Shown here: positions 47,928 through 60,259 of the stretch, in pieces | Layout: each line of letters starts with the position of its first letter | Numbering within the stretch: position 1 is the first letter of the stretch | Assembly (NCBI GenBank): GCA_033060915.1 | Contig: CM065379.1 | Coordinates: 33,864,818-33,928,817 of the forward strand | Direction of reading: 5' to 3' | DNA length: 64,000 bases | DNA from: Euryodendron excelsum | Lineage: Eukaryota > Streptophyta > Magnoliopsida > Ericales > Pentaphylacaceae | Made by a program: the position numbers and the translations under genes | The notes under the pieces: model-generated | Told to the model about the DNA's origin: nothing | What the model saw: the letters and a program-made list of their open reading frames with translations, nothing else | The model's database searches: none

Positions 47928-49026
47928 TCAAGATAGTGATGGAATGATCCAAGCACCATACCCTGCTTTAAATTGAGTCCCAAGATCCAGCGTTCCCCTA
48001 CCATAACTCAGGTGTTCGGTAGTCTCGTCGAGCATATCAAACGCCTTGATATCATGGAATACCGGCGGATCTACCTTGAAGTGATCGGCAAAGTATATGC
48101 AATTTCTTCTGCACCGGCTGCCGGAAAAATCCTCCGACGAGGGCAAAGCACACGAGTAGTTATCACCCACAAACAATGCATAATCGCCCAACCTTGTTAC
48201 GCATACCCACTTCCTACTACTCGAATCGAGTTCAAAAACGTTTAACAAATAGGTCGTCACATTACCCTTTTTACTTGGTTCATAAAACCTCTCAACCAAG
48301 AGAAGCCTCCCAGATACGCAAACCAAATACATCTTCTTAGACTGAGGAATATAGTAGCTCCTAGCAGGTTCTGGTTTCGGAAGTTTAATCTGTCGAATCA
48401 CCGGAGAAGAACCCTCAAATGAAACTACTCTAACTCCCTCTCTATCATCCAAAGCAAAGAAGTTTCCCTCATGATACAAAATATCAGCATATGGGTGGAG
48501 CTCATCTTCAATTTTTGTCCAATAATCGTCCCCAGGCTTGCAGAAGGCTAATCTTTTTTCGCTGCCATGGATGGCCATGACCAAGAAATCTTCCGAGATG
48601 AGGAACTTGGAAACCGATATTATGCATATATTATTCCGGGGAAGGAGGATTTGAGTCCTCGTGAATGGGTTCAGGAGGAATTTCGTCATGTCTTCGTAGC
48701 AGATGAGCAGCCAGGTTTCATAAACTCCGAAGCACCAATGCATATTGTTTTGAATCTCCTTCGGCGACTCCATGACATGAACTTTCTGGTCGGCGAGATT
48801 TAGCAAGCCGTAGCGGGTAGATTTTTGGGGGCGGACGTAGAATTCTTTGCGTATTCTCTCGATTGGGCTGATGGGAAAGATCTCTCAGGGAATTGGGCTG
48901 CGGACGCGGCGGCGGATCTCCAGACGAGCAGACGGCGCCGAACCGAATGTGGTCGAGGACGTTGTTTTCGAGTTGGGCGGCGATCATCGTCAAGGGTTTC
49001 TTGTGTAACTTCGACCAGTCCCCCAT
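47928..49026 (-). CDS. F-box / DUF295 (KIB1-like propeller) protein, F-box end out of frame
   Basis: The ATG at 49026-49024 opens an F-box (DWSKLHKKPLTMIAAQLENN, then VLDHIRFGAVC). After that the frame is lost near 48922-48928 and again near 48881-48890. The pieces in the three frames (F-box, then WRSAAASAAQFP, then EIFPISPIERIRKEFYVRP) follow in the usual family order. From about 48891 a single frame runs to the TGA at 47928 and covers the whole propeller region, including LLNLADQKVHVMESP, WLLICYEDMTKFLLNPFTRT and NCIYFADHF. Such proteins are thought to act as SCF substrate adaptors. It is a recent pseudogene, or two small indels or base-call errors in GC-rich sequence. The downstream part has no stop. 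It is probably intronless. Confidence 0.75.
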
Positions 49027-50058
49027 GGTTACACGATCGAGGGTTTAAGATAAGATTCAACCCGATTTATGACTGATCGAAAGTAGTGTGTGTAATTGAG
49101 AAAGATTGATAAGAATCAAATATCAGTATTGGAGAAGAAAAGAGTGAGTTGTGTGCATGATACGTGCAACAAAGAAGCGGGAAATTCATACGTAGCATAT
49201 ATATAGTTGTATGTATGGACTAGAGCCTAGAGGAGGAGGAAGAAGAATAAAAAAAGACTGGAGGGTTTGGCAATGTAATGGTGAATGTGTTTTTATTGTG
49301 TTGCAGAGAGTATGGCGAGGGGAACGTACAAGGTGCAAAGTTTTGTTAGGTTTTTTGTAGGGATGTAGCTTGATTATATATATATATAGATGTATATAGA
49401 GGCTTGATCTCGAGAACACTGCCGCAAATTTGAGTATTAGGCTTTAAAGTCGGCAAACAATAGAACAAACGATGCTGCAGTTCAATTTTAGAGGAGCGGG
49501 CTCAGTTTAGCGCTAGTGTGGTTCCCACCCATGTCATAAAATTATAGGCTTGACTCATCTTTGCTTCCCAAACCTTTGGTCATTCAAGTACTGAAAAATG
49601 TTAACAGTACTAAGTTGTTTTGGTATTTATTTCTATCAAATTTTGTTACATGTTATTTATTTTATTAATGTTGTGTTTAGAATAAGAATTTATTAAGAAA
49701 AACGTAAAGAAAAAAAAAATGTGAGAAAAAATATAACAAATTGAAAGAGAATATAGAGAATATTTGCTATATTTTTCTTCACTTTTTTTCTTTTTCATTA
49801 CTAAATTATTGATCTAAACATAGCGTAAAAGTCTCTCAATTAATAGTAAATTCATGTTGCTGATGTAATAAAACACTATATATTACAATTTAATAGGAAT
49901 GAGTACTAAGTACTATGTATTTCTTAACTACTGGACTTTTTTACCAATCTACAAAAACAAAACAAATAGTCTCGTGTTAAATTGTGTGTGTTTTTTTTTT
50001 TGCCTGTAATTATGGTTTCAAAATTTACTTATATATGTGTACACATATAAATGCATAA
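49027..50058. other. Upstream of the F-box gene
   Basis: AT-rich, with a TA run at 49376-49388 that could serve as a promoter element for the minus-strand gene. No other gene seen. Confidence 0.45.
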
Positions 50059-50425
50059 CTAGTGGTGTACTCGCACAATGGGCGTATGAAAGAAAAGGAA
50101 TGTAAATATTTATGTTGAAAAATTAGTCAAGAAACAAACATATAGTATAAATTATAAATTAACAACCGATCAGAATATATATAAATTAACAAACATTAAC
50201 AAAAAAATTTATATTTAAAAACTTAACAATTGTAAAATAGGATAACTTAATTCCAAACATACATAGTTATACATGCATTTATTGTAATCCTATTTCGTAA
50301 TATATATGATTTTCTACATGTATCATATTTCATACTATTTTTTCGTTTCAATATTTTTTATAAATTAAAGAAAAAATGTTATGAATGTTTTACCTATCCT
50401 ATTGTAATATTATAATTTATAGAGA
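50059..50425 (-). mobile_element. Mini-Helitron candidate (367 bp)
   Basis: On the minus strand it starts TCTCTATAAATTATAATA at 50425 and ends CACCACTAG at 50059. The flanks are A and T, as in the larger Helitron at 4407-7810, and the ends resemble each other (CTAGTGGT and TCTCTA). The expected hairpin before CTAG is weak. Confidence 0.45.
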
Positions 50426-51290
50426 TTTAATTAGATAGGACTTTGTACCTAAAATGATATTAGGTATTATATTTCATGAGATAATGTGTAAAAACTTAAT
50501 TAGAGTTAAATTTACAATTGTCGCGCATTGGTTTTTGGGTGTCCAATGTCCTTTCGGTTCGGAGATCTTAAAGCACGGAATTCTGTCACGAGAACTCGTC
50601 CTCCTAGAAGGACAAGTGCGACTAGGTTTGAAAATTGATTTGACTAAGGACTTTTTTAGAAAAATAGGAGTTGCCACCTAACTTGATAAAGCTGAGTTAG
50701 GGCACCTAAAACTAAGCATTAATCCGAAGATTAAACTTAGAGTTTTTAAAAAAAGGTTTTTGAAATCTCCCTCGAGAGAGGGTTTTTAAGAAAATAGGTT
50801 GTTTGGCAACCTTTTGAAATATTTAAGCCCTTTTTGAAAATAACTCCATTTTGGTCTTTCGAAAACGGAAATCTAAGGTTCGGGGGTTGGTTACGTGTAG
50901 GGAAGATATTCTAAGATCATCACCTTACCCCGCCCTTTCGGTACCTACATGTCTAATCACCCTTTTGCTCACTCACTAGAATAACCGGTTACCATTGTCC
51001 ACTTAATATCCACTTTAGGATTTTGAAAACGAGGTTTAGTCATCACTTTTCGGATGGATGATGCATGATGCAAGTTTTTGGAAAAAGTTTGAAAATAATG
51101 AAGGTTTTGAAAGAGCTTGGAATAGAAATTTTGAATTGATTGAAATTTTTGAAAAAGGGATTGAGGTTGAAATAAAAGTTATGACCGCACCATTTTAGGT
51201 TGCCTACGTATCTCATTTGGCGAGAATCAGGTCATTCGTAGTTCGGGCATGAGCCCGATAGAAAATAGGCGCCGTAGGGCCTTTGGAAGG

Positions 51291-51640
51291 TTTGAAGACG
51301 CTTTGAGGTCTTCGGAGAAGTTTAAGACACTTTGAGGTCCTTGGAAAAGTTTAAGACACTTGGAGGTCTTTGAAAGAGTTTAAGACACTTTGAGGTCTTT
51401 GGAAAAGTTTAAGACCTCTGGAGGTCTTTTGAAGAGTTTAAGACACTTTGAGGTCTTTGGAAAAGTTTAAGACCTCTGGAGGTCTTTTGAAGAGTTTAAG
51501 ACACTTTGAGGTCTTTGAAAAAGTTTAAGACACTTTGAGGTCTTTGGAAGAGTTTAAGACACTTTGAGGTTTTTGGAAAAGTTTAAGACACTTTGAGGTC
51601 TTTGGGAAGTTGAAGACCCTTTGTGGTCTTAGAGTTTTTG
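51291..51640 (+). repeat. 29-bp tandem repeat array in LTR A
   Basis: About twelve units of 'tttaagacactttgaggtct' plus 'ttggaaaag', period 29, with few changes between copies. Confidence 0.9.
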
Positions 51641-52119
51641 ACTTGAAATTGAATGGTGGAGTGTTTTGAAAATGATTTTGGATCTCCTTGAGGGAGTTTT
51701 GGAAAAATGCCTTGGCATGACTTAAGAGAACTTGAAAGTGTTTTTGAAATCTTGTTTTGAAAACCTTGGAGGCATGATTTTAGAGTGTTTTGATGTATTA
51801 ATTGTTAAAAGTGGCTTTTGAAAATGGTTAAGGGTTTGAAATCCTAATATGGACAATGCTAGAGGTTGATCTTGATTTATCACTTGTCCTTGGAATCCCT
51901 AACCATTAGGGGGCTAGGAATACCTTAGGTTTGTGACCTTTTGAAAGCATTTTTGGAAACACTTTGAAGATAGAGTATAAGAACATTTAAAGAGTTTATG
52001 GAGTTGGGTTTTTGAAATCATGGGGGTAGGAGGTTTTGGAGGAATAGGTTATGAGGATAATTTGAAAGTTTGAATGATCATTTGAAAAAAGAGTTCAAGA
52101 GTTGGAACCTTGAAGTGTA

Positions 52120-52460
52120 TTAACCTAGGTTAGGTTAGCCTAGGGTTAGGGGGGGAACCTAAGGTTAACTAACTTACGTTAGGTTGACCTAAGGTTAAGA
52201 AGACTAAGGGTTAACTAACTAGGGTTAAGTTAACCTAAGATGAGTGAACTAGGGTCAAATTAACCTAGGGTTGGATAACTAGGGTCAAGTTAACATAGGG
52301 TTAGGTAACTTAGGGTCAAGTTAACCTAGAGTGTGGTAACTAGGGTCAAGTTAACTAGGGTTTGGTAACTAGGGTCAAGTTAACCTAGGGTTAGGTAAAT
52401 AGGGTCAAGTTAACCTACGGGGTGGTAACTAGGGTCAAGTTAACCTAGGATTGGATTGAA
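52120..52460 (+). repeat. About 30-bp tandem array in LTR A, GTTAACCTAGG core
   Basis: About eleven units of 'taactagggtcaagttaacc' plus 'tagggttag', period 29-30. Each carries GTTAAC, itself a palindrome, followed by CTAGG. Confidence 0.9.
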
Positions 52461-52807
52461 AGATGATTTTGAAGTGTGGTTTGGTGCATTTTTGGAAAGA
52501 GTTTTGGAAAACACAACATGCTATGCAATGGACTTTAGTAGGCCATCTCTTTGAAGATCATTTCTATGAAAATTTTGACTCTAGTCAAGAGTATGGTTTG
52601 TATGGGTGGTGCTTCGAGACCATTCCAAAGAAGGTTTCCTCATGGCCATTATAACCACTATCTTGACAATAGTACAAGGGGTCAAAAATCAACATAACGA
52701 TGACAATTTGTTGAAAAATCATTTTTGATGCAAAGATGGAGAGAATGCATTTTTGAAATCATCTTTGGAGAAGGATTTTGAAAACCATTTTTCAAGGGGA
52801 ACATTCT

Positions 52808-53085
52808 ATCAAGAGAGGGTTCATATGGCCAACAAAAGGGAGACCACTCAAGAGAGGGTTCCATGGGGCCATTCCAACCACTAAACTTAAGAGAATGGAA
52901 ACCATGGATTTAAAGAGTTTGAACATTATTCTTAGGCAAGCATAAAGAGGAAAGGGAACCATTCTAACAATTTAGGGTTCCTATGGCCAATATAAGGGAG
53001 ACCACTCAAGAGAGGGTTCTATGGGGCCATTTTAACCACTAACTTTGAGAGAATGGAAACCTTGAAAATTAGAGAGTTTGAAGGC
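52808..53085 (+). repeat. Two-copy direct repeat in LTR A
   Basis: Blocks starting near 52808 and 52967 share 'gggagaccactcaagagagg' and 'gagaatggaaacc', offset about 160 bases. Confidence 0.75.
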
Positions 53086-54139
53086 AACTTTTATGCGAGT
53101 TAAAATGCAATAATACAAAAGCATGAATTAGGGGGTTGAGAGGGATTTTCTAAGGTATGACTCCTAATGTCTCACCCTAAACTTCAAGGGCCAACTCTTG
53201 GAACAATTTTTGAAGGACATGTAGAACTTGCAAATGTCATGAAATTAAGAGCAATGTAAGCATTGTGGGATATGTCAATAAACATAAAATGAAGCCAAGC
53301 ATATAAGACATGATCAAAATAATAATATGCAAGGGGTCATGATTCACATACAAGGCTTTTAGGCTTCACCACATAAACAAGGGGCTCTTAGGCCATGCCA
53401 TCTTAAAGTAGGCTAGTGAGAGGTCCCCCTACACGGTGGCTCTCACTTGCTTTCCTCTAGGCATGATTTAGGAGCCCTCTTGGCTCAAGCATGTAAGAAA
53501 GGGGGGTTGAAGATGGAGATTAAAATAGAGAATAGCTTAAGTAGGCTAGGAGGGAGAAGAGAAGAGTGGGGGAGAGCACAAATGTAAAAGGGATACCACC
53601 TTTTGTCTTCAACACTCTTATAGTCTTCAATGGATGTTTTGATTGGAGCTTAAGTGACTTCAAGAAGGCTTGAGAGCCTTGAGTGGAGTGTATAAGTGTG
53701 CATAAGGCTTTGTATGTGGAGTGTATAGGTGTAGGAGGGGTAGAATCTATCCTAAGTGTTGGAGGGGAGGAATATATATAGAGATTCGAGTTTCTGGAGT
53801 GATTTCAGCAGAGTTTTGTATCAATTTCGAACCTGGAATATGCAAGGGGAGAGGCCTCTATTTATAGGCAATCTGGAACAGACCATGCGCATGTGCTACA
53901 TGCGCAGGTACTGTTCCATTGCCAGAATAACACGTGGCACCCTGTGTATTGGTTAAATCTTGACCGTTGATAGAAAGTCGGTCGATCGGATCAAAATTTG
54001 AGCTCATGTAGTATACGCTCCATCACCGGGCAGGTTCATCCAAACTTTGCCTCGATAATTGGGCCAACCGGGAAGGTTCCGGGAGAATCGGTCGCACTCG
54101 GGATGTTTTCCTAGTGCATCCGATGAACTTTCATGTTTT

Positions 54140-55460
54140 TGAAAAGTTTGAATTGCGTTTGGAGATGAGTGATATCGTCTCAGGAAGTGTGCCAAAAAGG
54201 ACACTTTTGTTGAGTGTCTGTGATATGCTCCGTGGGTGTTTGAAAGTGGCTATTTTTGTTTCGTGCGATCGAGGCCTTCGAGAAGCGATCTATTCGATTG
54301 GACCATACTGATGGAAAGTACTCTGGAAATACTTTCTGGAATTCCCAAATTTATGCATTTCTCAAGTCGTTTGACTGTACGTTTTGATTAGGGAATCGGA
54401 GAAAAAGTCAACCTTGGCGGAGCGTCTGCGAGATGCTCTAGGGGTTGCTGAAAGTTATAGTTTGTACGCCGTATGATAGAGGGCTTCAGGAAGTGATCCA
54501 TTCAATCGAACGGTATCGATGGAAAGATCTATAGACGAGCTTTCATGAATTCCCTGATTTGCGCGTTTCTCAAGTCGGTTGACGGTGCGATATAATTAGG
54601 GAATCGGGAGAAAAGACAATTTAAGCGGAGCGTCTGTGAGACGCTCTAGGGAACTTTTATCGAGTCATGTGAGATTAGTGTCGTAGGGTGTTCCTTGGGT
54701 TAAACAAAGGCGTGCGGTGAAATCCTTTGCTCGAAACCCCAAGGCCGGTGCTGTTTCGGGGCGTTTTTGGCTCTTAGGGGCAAAACGGTCATTTTGACCG
54801 GAGTTGGCTGGAAATGGTAAGGAATGGTCTGGTATATTGTGTTAGGTGTGTAGGGCTATTCAGGGATGGTTTTGAGAGATTCTGTTGCCGTTCAGTGGGG
54901 TTCGTGTCGTGCTGAGTCGTTCAGGGGCAAAATGGTCATTTTGACCAGAGTGAGCCGGAATAGGACCGGATTTGGACCAAATGGCGTGCGGGGGACGCCT
55001 AATGGTTTGAAAATATTGTGGAAGGATAGACTTATCGTTTTGAGGGATTTTGAACTTTCCCAAAACGTGCCTGGAGGCCCAAGGGGCAGGTTTGGTCATT
55101 TTTCACCGAGTCGGGCTAGTAGGCGCCGGTGTTGACCTAGGTGTTGGTTTCCAAGACTGCCCGGTCTCGAAAAACTACCTGTGCGGTGTTGGTCTTTAAG
55201 AATGCCCTTTCTTAGAGAGCTACTTGTAAGGGTGGTGTTGGTTCCTGAGAACGCCTGGTCCTAGAAAGCTACCTGGAAGGGTGGTGTTGGTCTCCAAGAA
55301 CGCTTGGTCCTGGAGAACTACCAAATGACGGACATTCTACATTGGTGGGCTAGCAGGCGCCAGAAGTGAACCATCTAGAATTTTTGATGAGGTGTTGGTC
55401 CCCGAGATCTCCCGATCCCGGGAAGCTACCTAGATGGTGTTGGTTTCTGGGACTGCCCGG
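54140..55460 (+). repeat. 3' tandem repeat blocks in LTR A
   Basis: Three kinds of repeats follow one another. Units of about 220 bp carry 'ttctcaagtcg' and 'gcggagcgtctg' (near 54353 and 54574). Two copies of 'ggggcaaaa(c/t)ggtcatttt' lie at 54778 and 54922. Units of about 45-55 bp carry 'gtgttggt...gcccggtc...ctacctg' (from 55140). Confidence 0.7.
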
Positions 55461-55648
55461 TCTGGAAAACTGCCTGGAATAATGGTGCTTAAGGCTCCAG
55501 CTGATCCTTGTGGACTCGAGAAGTGACCAGTTGGTTGGATTGGAGATTGAAAGGCTCATCTTGAGCTTGCATATGTTGTGATGTTGGAAATCGAACCCGA
55601 TCGAGCTGGAGATTGCCGAGCGGGCAAAAATAGGGTGCTTACAACAAT

Positions 55649-58600
55649 AAAAGAAATAATAAGAAAATAGGAGAGAGCAAGAGGAGAGAAGAAGAAACAA
55701 CTAATAAGAGAAAACCTAAATTAGGGTACTCCCTTTTAGCACATTCTATTTAAAATTTCCCTCATAACATAACAAAACCAATACTTAACATTCCCCTCAA
55801 GTTGGTGCATAGTTAGCTATCTCTCATGCTTAATTTTCAAATAATGGGATGAAAATCTTATTAGCAAGCCCTTCAATAAAATATCAGCTACTAGATTCTC
55901 TAATCTCACAAAAGGCATGCAATTAATCACTTATTTAATTTCTCTTTGATAAAGTGTCTATCAATCTCAATGTACTTAGTTTTGTCATGCTGAACTAGGT
56001 TATGAGCTGTGTCACGGTCCATTTTAATTTCTAGATCAGGACAAGGGGGATTATAAGATAAGGCCACATCATTAATATTCTATTTAAAAGATCATTACAT
56101 CCTGAAAATATTATATGTCTTAGTAGAGGTTCATAACTTGAGTTTTATGTACAATCCTAGTTAAATGTTAGGAAAATGTCAACTGAACTGGGGGTTCATT
56201 CATAATCGTTTCCTTGGGATCCAACTGAGTTCCATAATCCTGAAAATGTTCCCATAAAATAGGTATGAGCGGTGAAGCCCAGTAGAAATACCGTAATTCT
56301 ATAGAACACAAGTGTAAGATGCAGTAAATCTATGCCATGCATATGTACCCATTTCTTTTTATCATTATTAGGATCCCGTAGGTATATCTTGCTTGGGGCA
56401 TCATCAAGCCCAGTGGGCCCACCCTTGATACTCCTTTCTCTTCAAGTTTAGTGGGGTCCACCCATGATCATCTAGCCCAGACCAAGTTAGTGAGTACTGA
56501 TTTGTGGTAGCCCTGATACCAGTTGATTAGTAGTCACCCATGATCTTAACCCAGGGTTCTTTCTTTTGTCCGGTTATGCCTCCCTTATTTCTCCTCAGTG
56601 ATGCAATCATACAAGCAATGTATATATACAGCGTGCAATAAATTAATACAAGATATACGTTACGCCTAATACAAGTATTAAAGAATATGTCATATGATTT
56701 AAAATAAACATGTATCATAAAGAATGCCTGGTTTCCTACCCTATCGGTTTCTTGGTGCAGAAGGTTCCTGCCAGTTCTTCACGTATTTTCTGTTCATGTT
56801 ACCATAAGTTAGATATCTATTTTTCATATAATTTACATATATTATTATCAAGTTAGGTTGTTAGAAGTGTGTTAGAATCTTGGGTGGTACACGTCTTTGG
56901 GTCGAAACAAAATTTCTCGGTAACTTGGAATGGAAGTTATTCTGAAAATTTTTTTCGGGGTAGCTAGGAAGGCTACTCTCTATATATAGATCCCTTATAT
57001 TTTTAGGGATTTTCTGACAAAATTCTAGAATATTCCATTATCTCTTTTATTTTCTGTGAATTTTCATGTCAAAAAGCGTAATAATTTCATGAAAATTCAT
57101 AGAAACTTCTTTAGGGCCTGAAATTTTGAGGGTGTCATAATAAGATATTTATAGTGTGGCCATCAAAATTTCAGAGCCTGCCCATGTGGGACGCGCCCTC
57201 ACGCGCAACCAGTAACGCGTGGGGGAGGAAGGCATAGCCTTCTTCTTCCTCCCACCGCGACTGGTCGCGATGCAGGTCCTTTTTCCAGCTAATTTCTGGG
57301 TTTTCTAGCTATGCATGAGAGCCCCAGGGGTTGGCAAGGTCCTGGGCTTCATGCTCATGGTCTGGGCTTGACCTATGATGGCCGGAAGTGGCCGGACGGA
57401 GGCCAAAATGGCGGCTGCGTGGCAGAACCCTAGCAGTTTAGACCTGCAACTGCCATTTTGGCTGCCTTCCCTTCGTTTTCAGCCCTTGGTCCCTTCTTGA
57501 CATTTGTTCCTGACCCTAAGAGGAGTCGACCCCAAGTGGTGTGACCGGTAAAGGTGGCCAGTGGCCGGAGTTGTGCCCCTGGACAAATTTTCCGGTGAGA
57601 ATTTGCTTCTTGGAGCTAGGAGAGGCATGCACAGAGGCCACGGGTCTCTCTGGGACACCCATGGGTGTCCTTGAGAAACTCCCTAGCAACTGTGACAACC
57701 CCCCAACCCCTATCCTTACTGTCACCACAAAAAACCGTGAACTCTTTCTCTTTTTCTCTCTTTCTCTCTCCACGGGTTTTGCACTGATTTTCAGCCCTGG
57801 GTGACCTTCCTCTAGCTGGGTTTGTCATGAAGGAGGGGAAAGAAGGGGAGTTCTCACCTGGGTATAAGGCTAAGAGACTTGACTTTCTACTTCTTCTCTC
57901 CTTCTTCCTTTTCTCTCGATTTTTCTTTGTGTTTTGTTTTGGTTTTCTCCGCCACCCTCCATAGTTATTGTAACATAATATACTACAAGCATAGATAGCA
58001 TGTGATGGGTGTGCAAGCCAAGTGTTGGTGCATATGATATGCATAGTGTGATTCTATTTCCGATGCAATAGCTTAAGTCGATTTCGGCTAAGTCGGCTTT
58101 TCGATGATAATTCACGACATTTCGAATTGCCTACCAAATTCTAGAGCATTGTTAAGCCTTCACGCAGCCAGGTGTTATGCTATTGTAGTGCATGACTTGG
58201 CAAGGTGTCTTGATCGGGTGTGATTTCGATGGTCAGTTACCTATGTGATCATGAGTGTTATATTTGGTTGTTTTTATTTGATATGTTTGAAGCATATTTC
58301 TGATTCCATCTCTATGAATTGTATTTTATGTCATCCATCTTACGTAGGTACAATAATTACAAAAGTATAGTGGAGTCTTGGTTTGGTTGAACCGGGGGGG
58401 GTTTTGAACCGGTTTTATTTTTATTTACTAATGCACAAAATAAATGTAATAAATGACATGTGTTTATAAATATATTTATTACCTCAAATATTTATTCTAG
58501 TAAAATTATCATGGGTGTAGCAATGAATAATTCTAAAGTTACCAGAATTTTTGCAGCTTTACATGAGCAATATCAATTTCAGTTTTGTTGTCACAATATA

Positions 58601-59283
58601 ACTTCACATGTCTATCGCCAGACATCCCCAAATCTCACAGTAGAGTCTGAAGCCACATAAGCTCACAAATACCATGAGCCATAGCCCTATACTTTGCCTC
58701 TACACTGGACCTGGCTACCACTGTTTGCTTCTTCCTTCGCTAAATGATTAGATTCCCTCATATAAAGGTATAGTAGCCAAAAGTAGACCCTCTATTATCA
58801 AGTGAACTTGCCCTATCTATATCAGTAAATGCCTCCAACCTTAAGTAACCATGGTTGGAGAACAAGATCTTTTTTCTTGGAGCAAACTTGAGATACCTTA
58901 AAATTCAATACACAGCATCTAAATGTATTATACAAGGATCATACATAAATTGACTAACTACTCCTACTACATATGCAATATCAGGCCAAGTATGAGAAAT
59001 GTATATCAGGCTTTCTACAAGTCTCTGGTACCTCCCTTTGTCTATATGATCACCTATGCCACTATTGAGTCTAGGTTAGTCTTAATTGGTGAATCTACTA
59101 GTCTTCAACCCAACATATCTGTCTCCTCAAGTAGATCAACAATGTACTTCCTTTAGGAGATAAATACGCCCTTATTTAATTTGGCAACCTCAATTTCTAG
59201 AAAGTACCTCAAAGGGCCTAAGTCTTTGATTTCAAATTCATTGGCCCAACACATTTTGAGGTGAAATACTTCTTCCACATTGT
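55649..59283 (-). mobile_element. Decayed Ty1/copia element fragment, minus strand, interrupted
   Basis: Reading leftward, 59283-58569 encodes reverse transcriptase/RNase H pieces: DLGPLRYFLEIEVAK, DSPIKTNLDSI, YISHTWPDIAYVVG, TVVARSSVEAKYRAMA and HVKLYCDNKTEIDIAH. After the inserted LTR at 56008-58563 the frame resumes with AHNLVQHDKTKYIEIDRHFI. A polypurine tract and LTR start (GAGGGGAATGTTAAG) lie near 55797. Several in-frame stops make it inactive. Its LTR is cut by solo LTR A. Confidence 0.85.
56008..58563. mobile_element. Solo LTR C (2.56 kb) inside the Copia RNase H region
   Basis: The segment begins TGTGTCACGGTCC and ends GCAGCTTTACA, flanked by the perfect 5-bp duplication TGAGC (56003-56007 and 58564-58568). 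Removing it rejoins the Copia sequence at IAH/NLVQHD. No internal coding region is seen. Frames at 57516-58044 lie in this LTR and have no family resemblance. Confidence 0.8.
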
Positions 59284-59738
59284 AGGTGAGATTTTTAAGA
59301 AGGCCTGGTTGAACTCTCAAACCGTATCGACGAGCATGAGCGATTTACAAAAGAAGAAGACGATGAGAGTGTCTTGACCCCTTTTTGGGCCAAAGGCACT
59401 CCGATGATTAAGTTATCAAGCTTAACCACAATGAATCGAACAAATTATAGAGATCTGGAACTCAAGTGAACGTACCTTACATCTTTAGTGCATAGGGGTA
59501 TTTATAGTTTTCGGAATGCTATGTTCTTATTGGGAATTGGAGTCACTTTCCTCCTAGGAATCCTTATTAATTGAGTCGGTTTAATGTATTAGACTTATCT
59601 TTTGCTTGTCCTAATTCACTTAGAAATAGATTTGTATTACGGGCTTCATTAGTCTTGGTACCTTTTGGATTAGGATTCATAAGCCAGCCACTTTGGGTCC
59701 CTATTTCTGATCGGCATGGGCTTTTTCTGATAGGTCGG
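59284..59738. other. Unassigned repeat-like stretch
   Basis: Sequence between the Copia fragment and LTR B. No gene recognised. Confidence 0.4.
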
Positions 59739-60259
59739 TGTCATGCCCAAATTTTTTGCATTCGAGGAATACACACACAAGGGGAAAAAATACTGTACTC
59801 TCTTGCTAGAACTCATTCTCCTAGAAGAATGAGTGTGACTAGGTTTGAATTGAAAATTGATTTGAATAAAGGGTTTTTGAAAAACAATTCGGAGTCGCCA
59901 CCTAACTTAATTAAGGTGAGTTAGGTCACCTAAAACTAAGCACAATCGGAATATTACACTTAGGGTTTTTGAAAACAATTTTGAAAATATCTTCACAAGA
60001 GAGGATTTTTAAGAAAACAAGGTTGTTTGGAAACCTTTGAAAAACTTTTAAGCCTTTTTTTTGAAAATAAACTCTATTTTGGTCTTTCGAAAACAGTGAT
60101 CTAAGTTCGGAGATTGGTTACGTGTAGGGAAGATGCATTAAGCCATCACCCTACCTTGCCCTTGCGGTACCTACATGTCTATTCACCCTAGATTCACCAA
60201 TTAGAGTCTTCAATTAATCTATGTCCAAAACTATCCACTTTGAAAAGAATTTTTAGAAA

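Larger units (their letters stand above)
50519..55643. mobile_element. Giant solo LTR A (5.1 kb)
   Basis: The element begins TGTCGCGCATTGG and ends GGGTGCTTACA. The perfect 5-bp duplication ACAAT lies at 50514-50518 and 55644-55648. There is no polyprotein inside, so the whole 5.1 kb unit is one LTR-like repeat. It contains several different tandem arrays. Its first 700 bases and its 3' blocks match element B in order ('gtcgccacctaact', 'ggttacgtgtagggaagat', 'cggtacctacatgtct', 'ggggcaaaacggtcat'). LTRs of this size with internal tandem repeats are known from Ogre/Tat-type Ty3/gypsy elements, but that assignment is inferred. Confidence 0.75.

Noticed and set aside
54860..55700. Frames of 79-116 codons in the 3' part of LTR A
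   Set aside because: They are products of GC-richer tandem repeats, with no start context or domain.
57516..58044. Arg/Lys-rich frames up to 142 codons on the minus strand
   Set aside because: They lie wholly inside solo LTR C and show no known domain.
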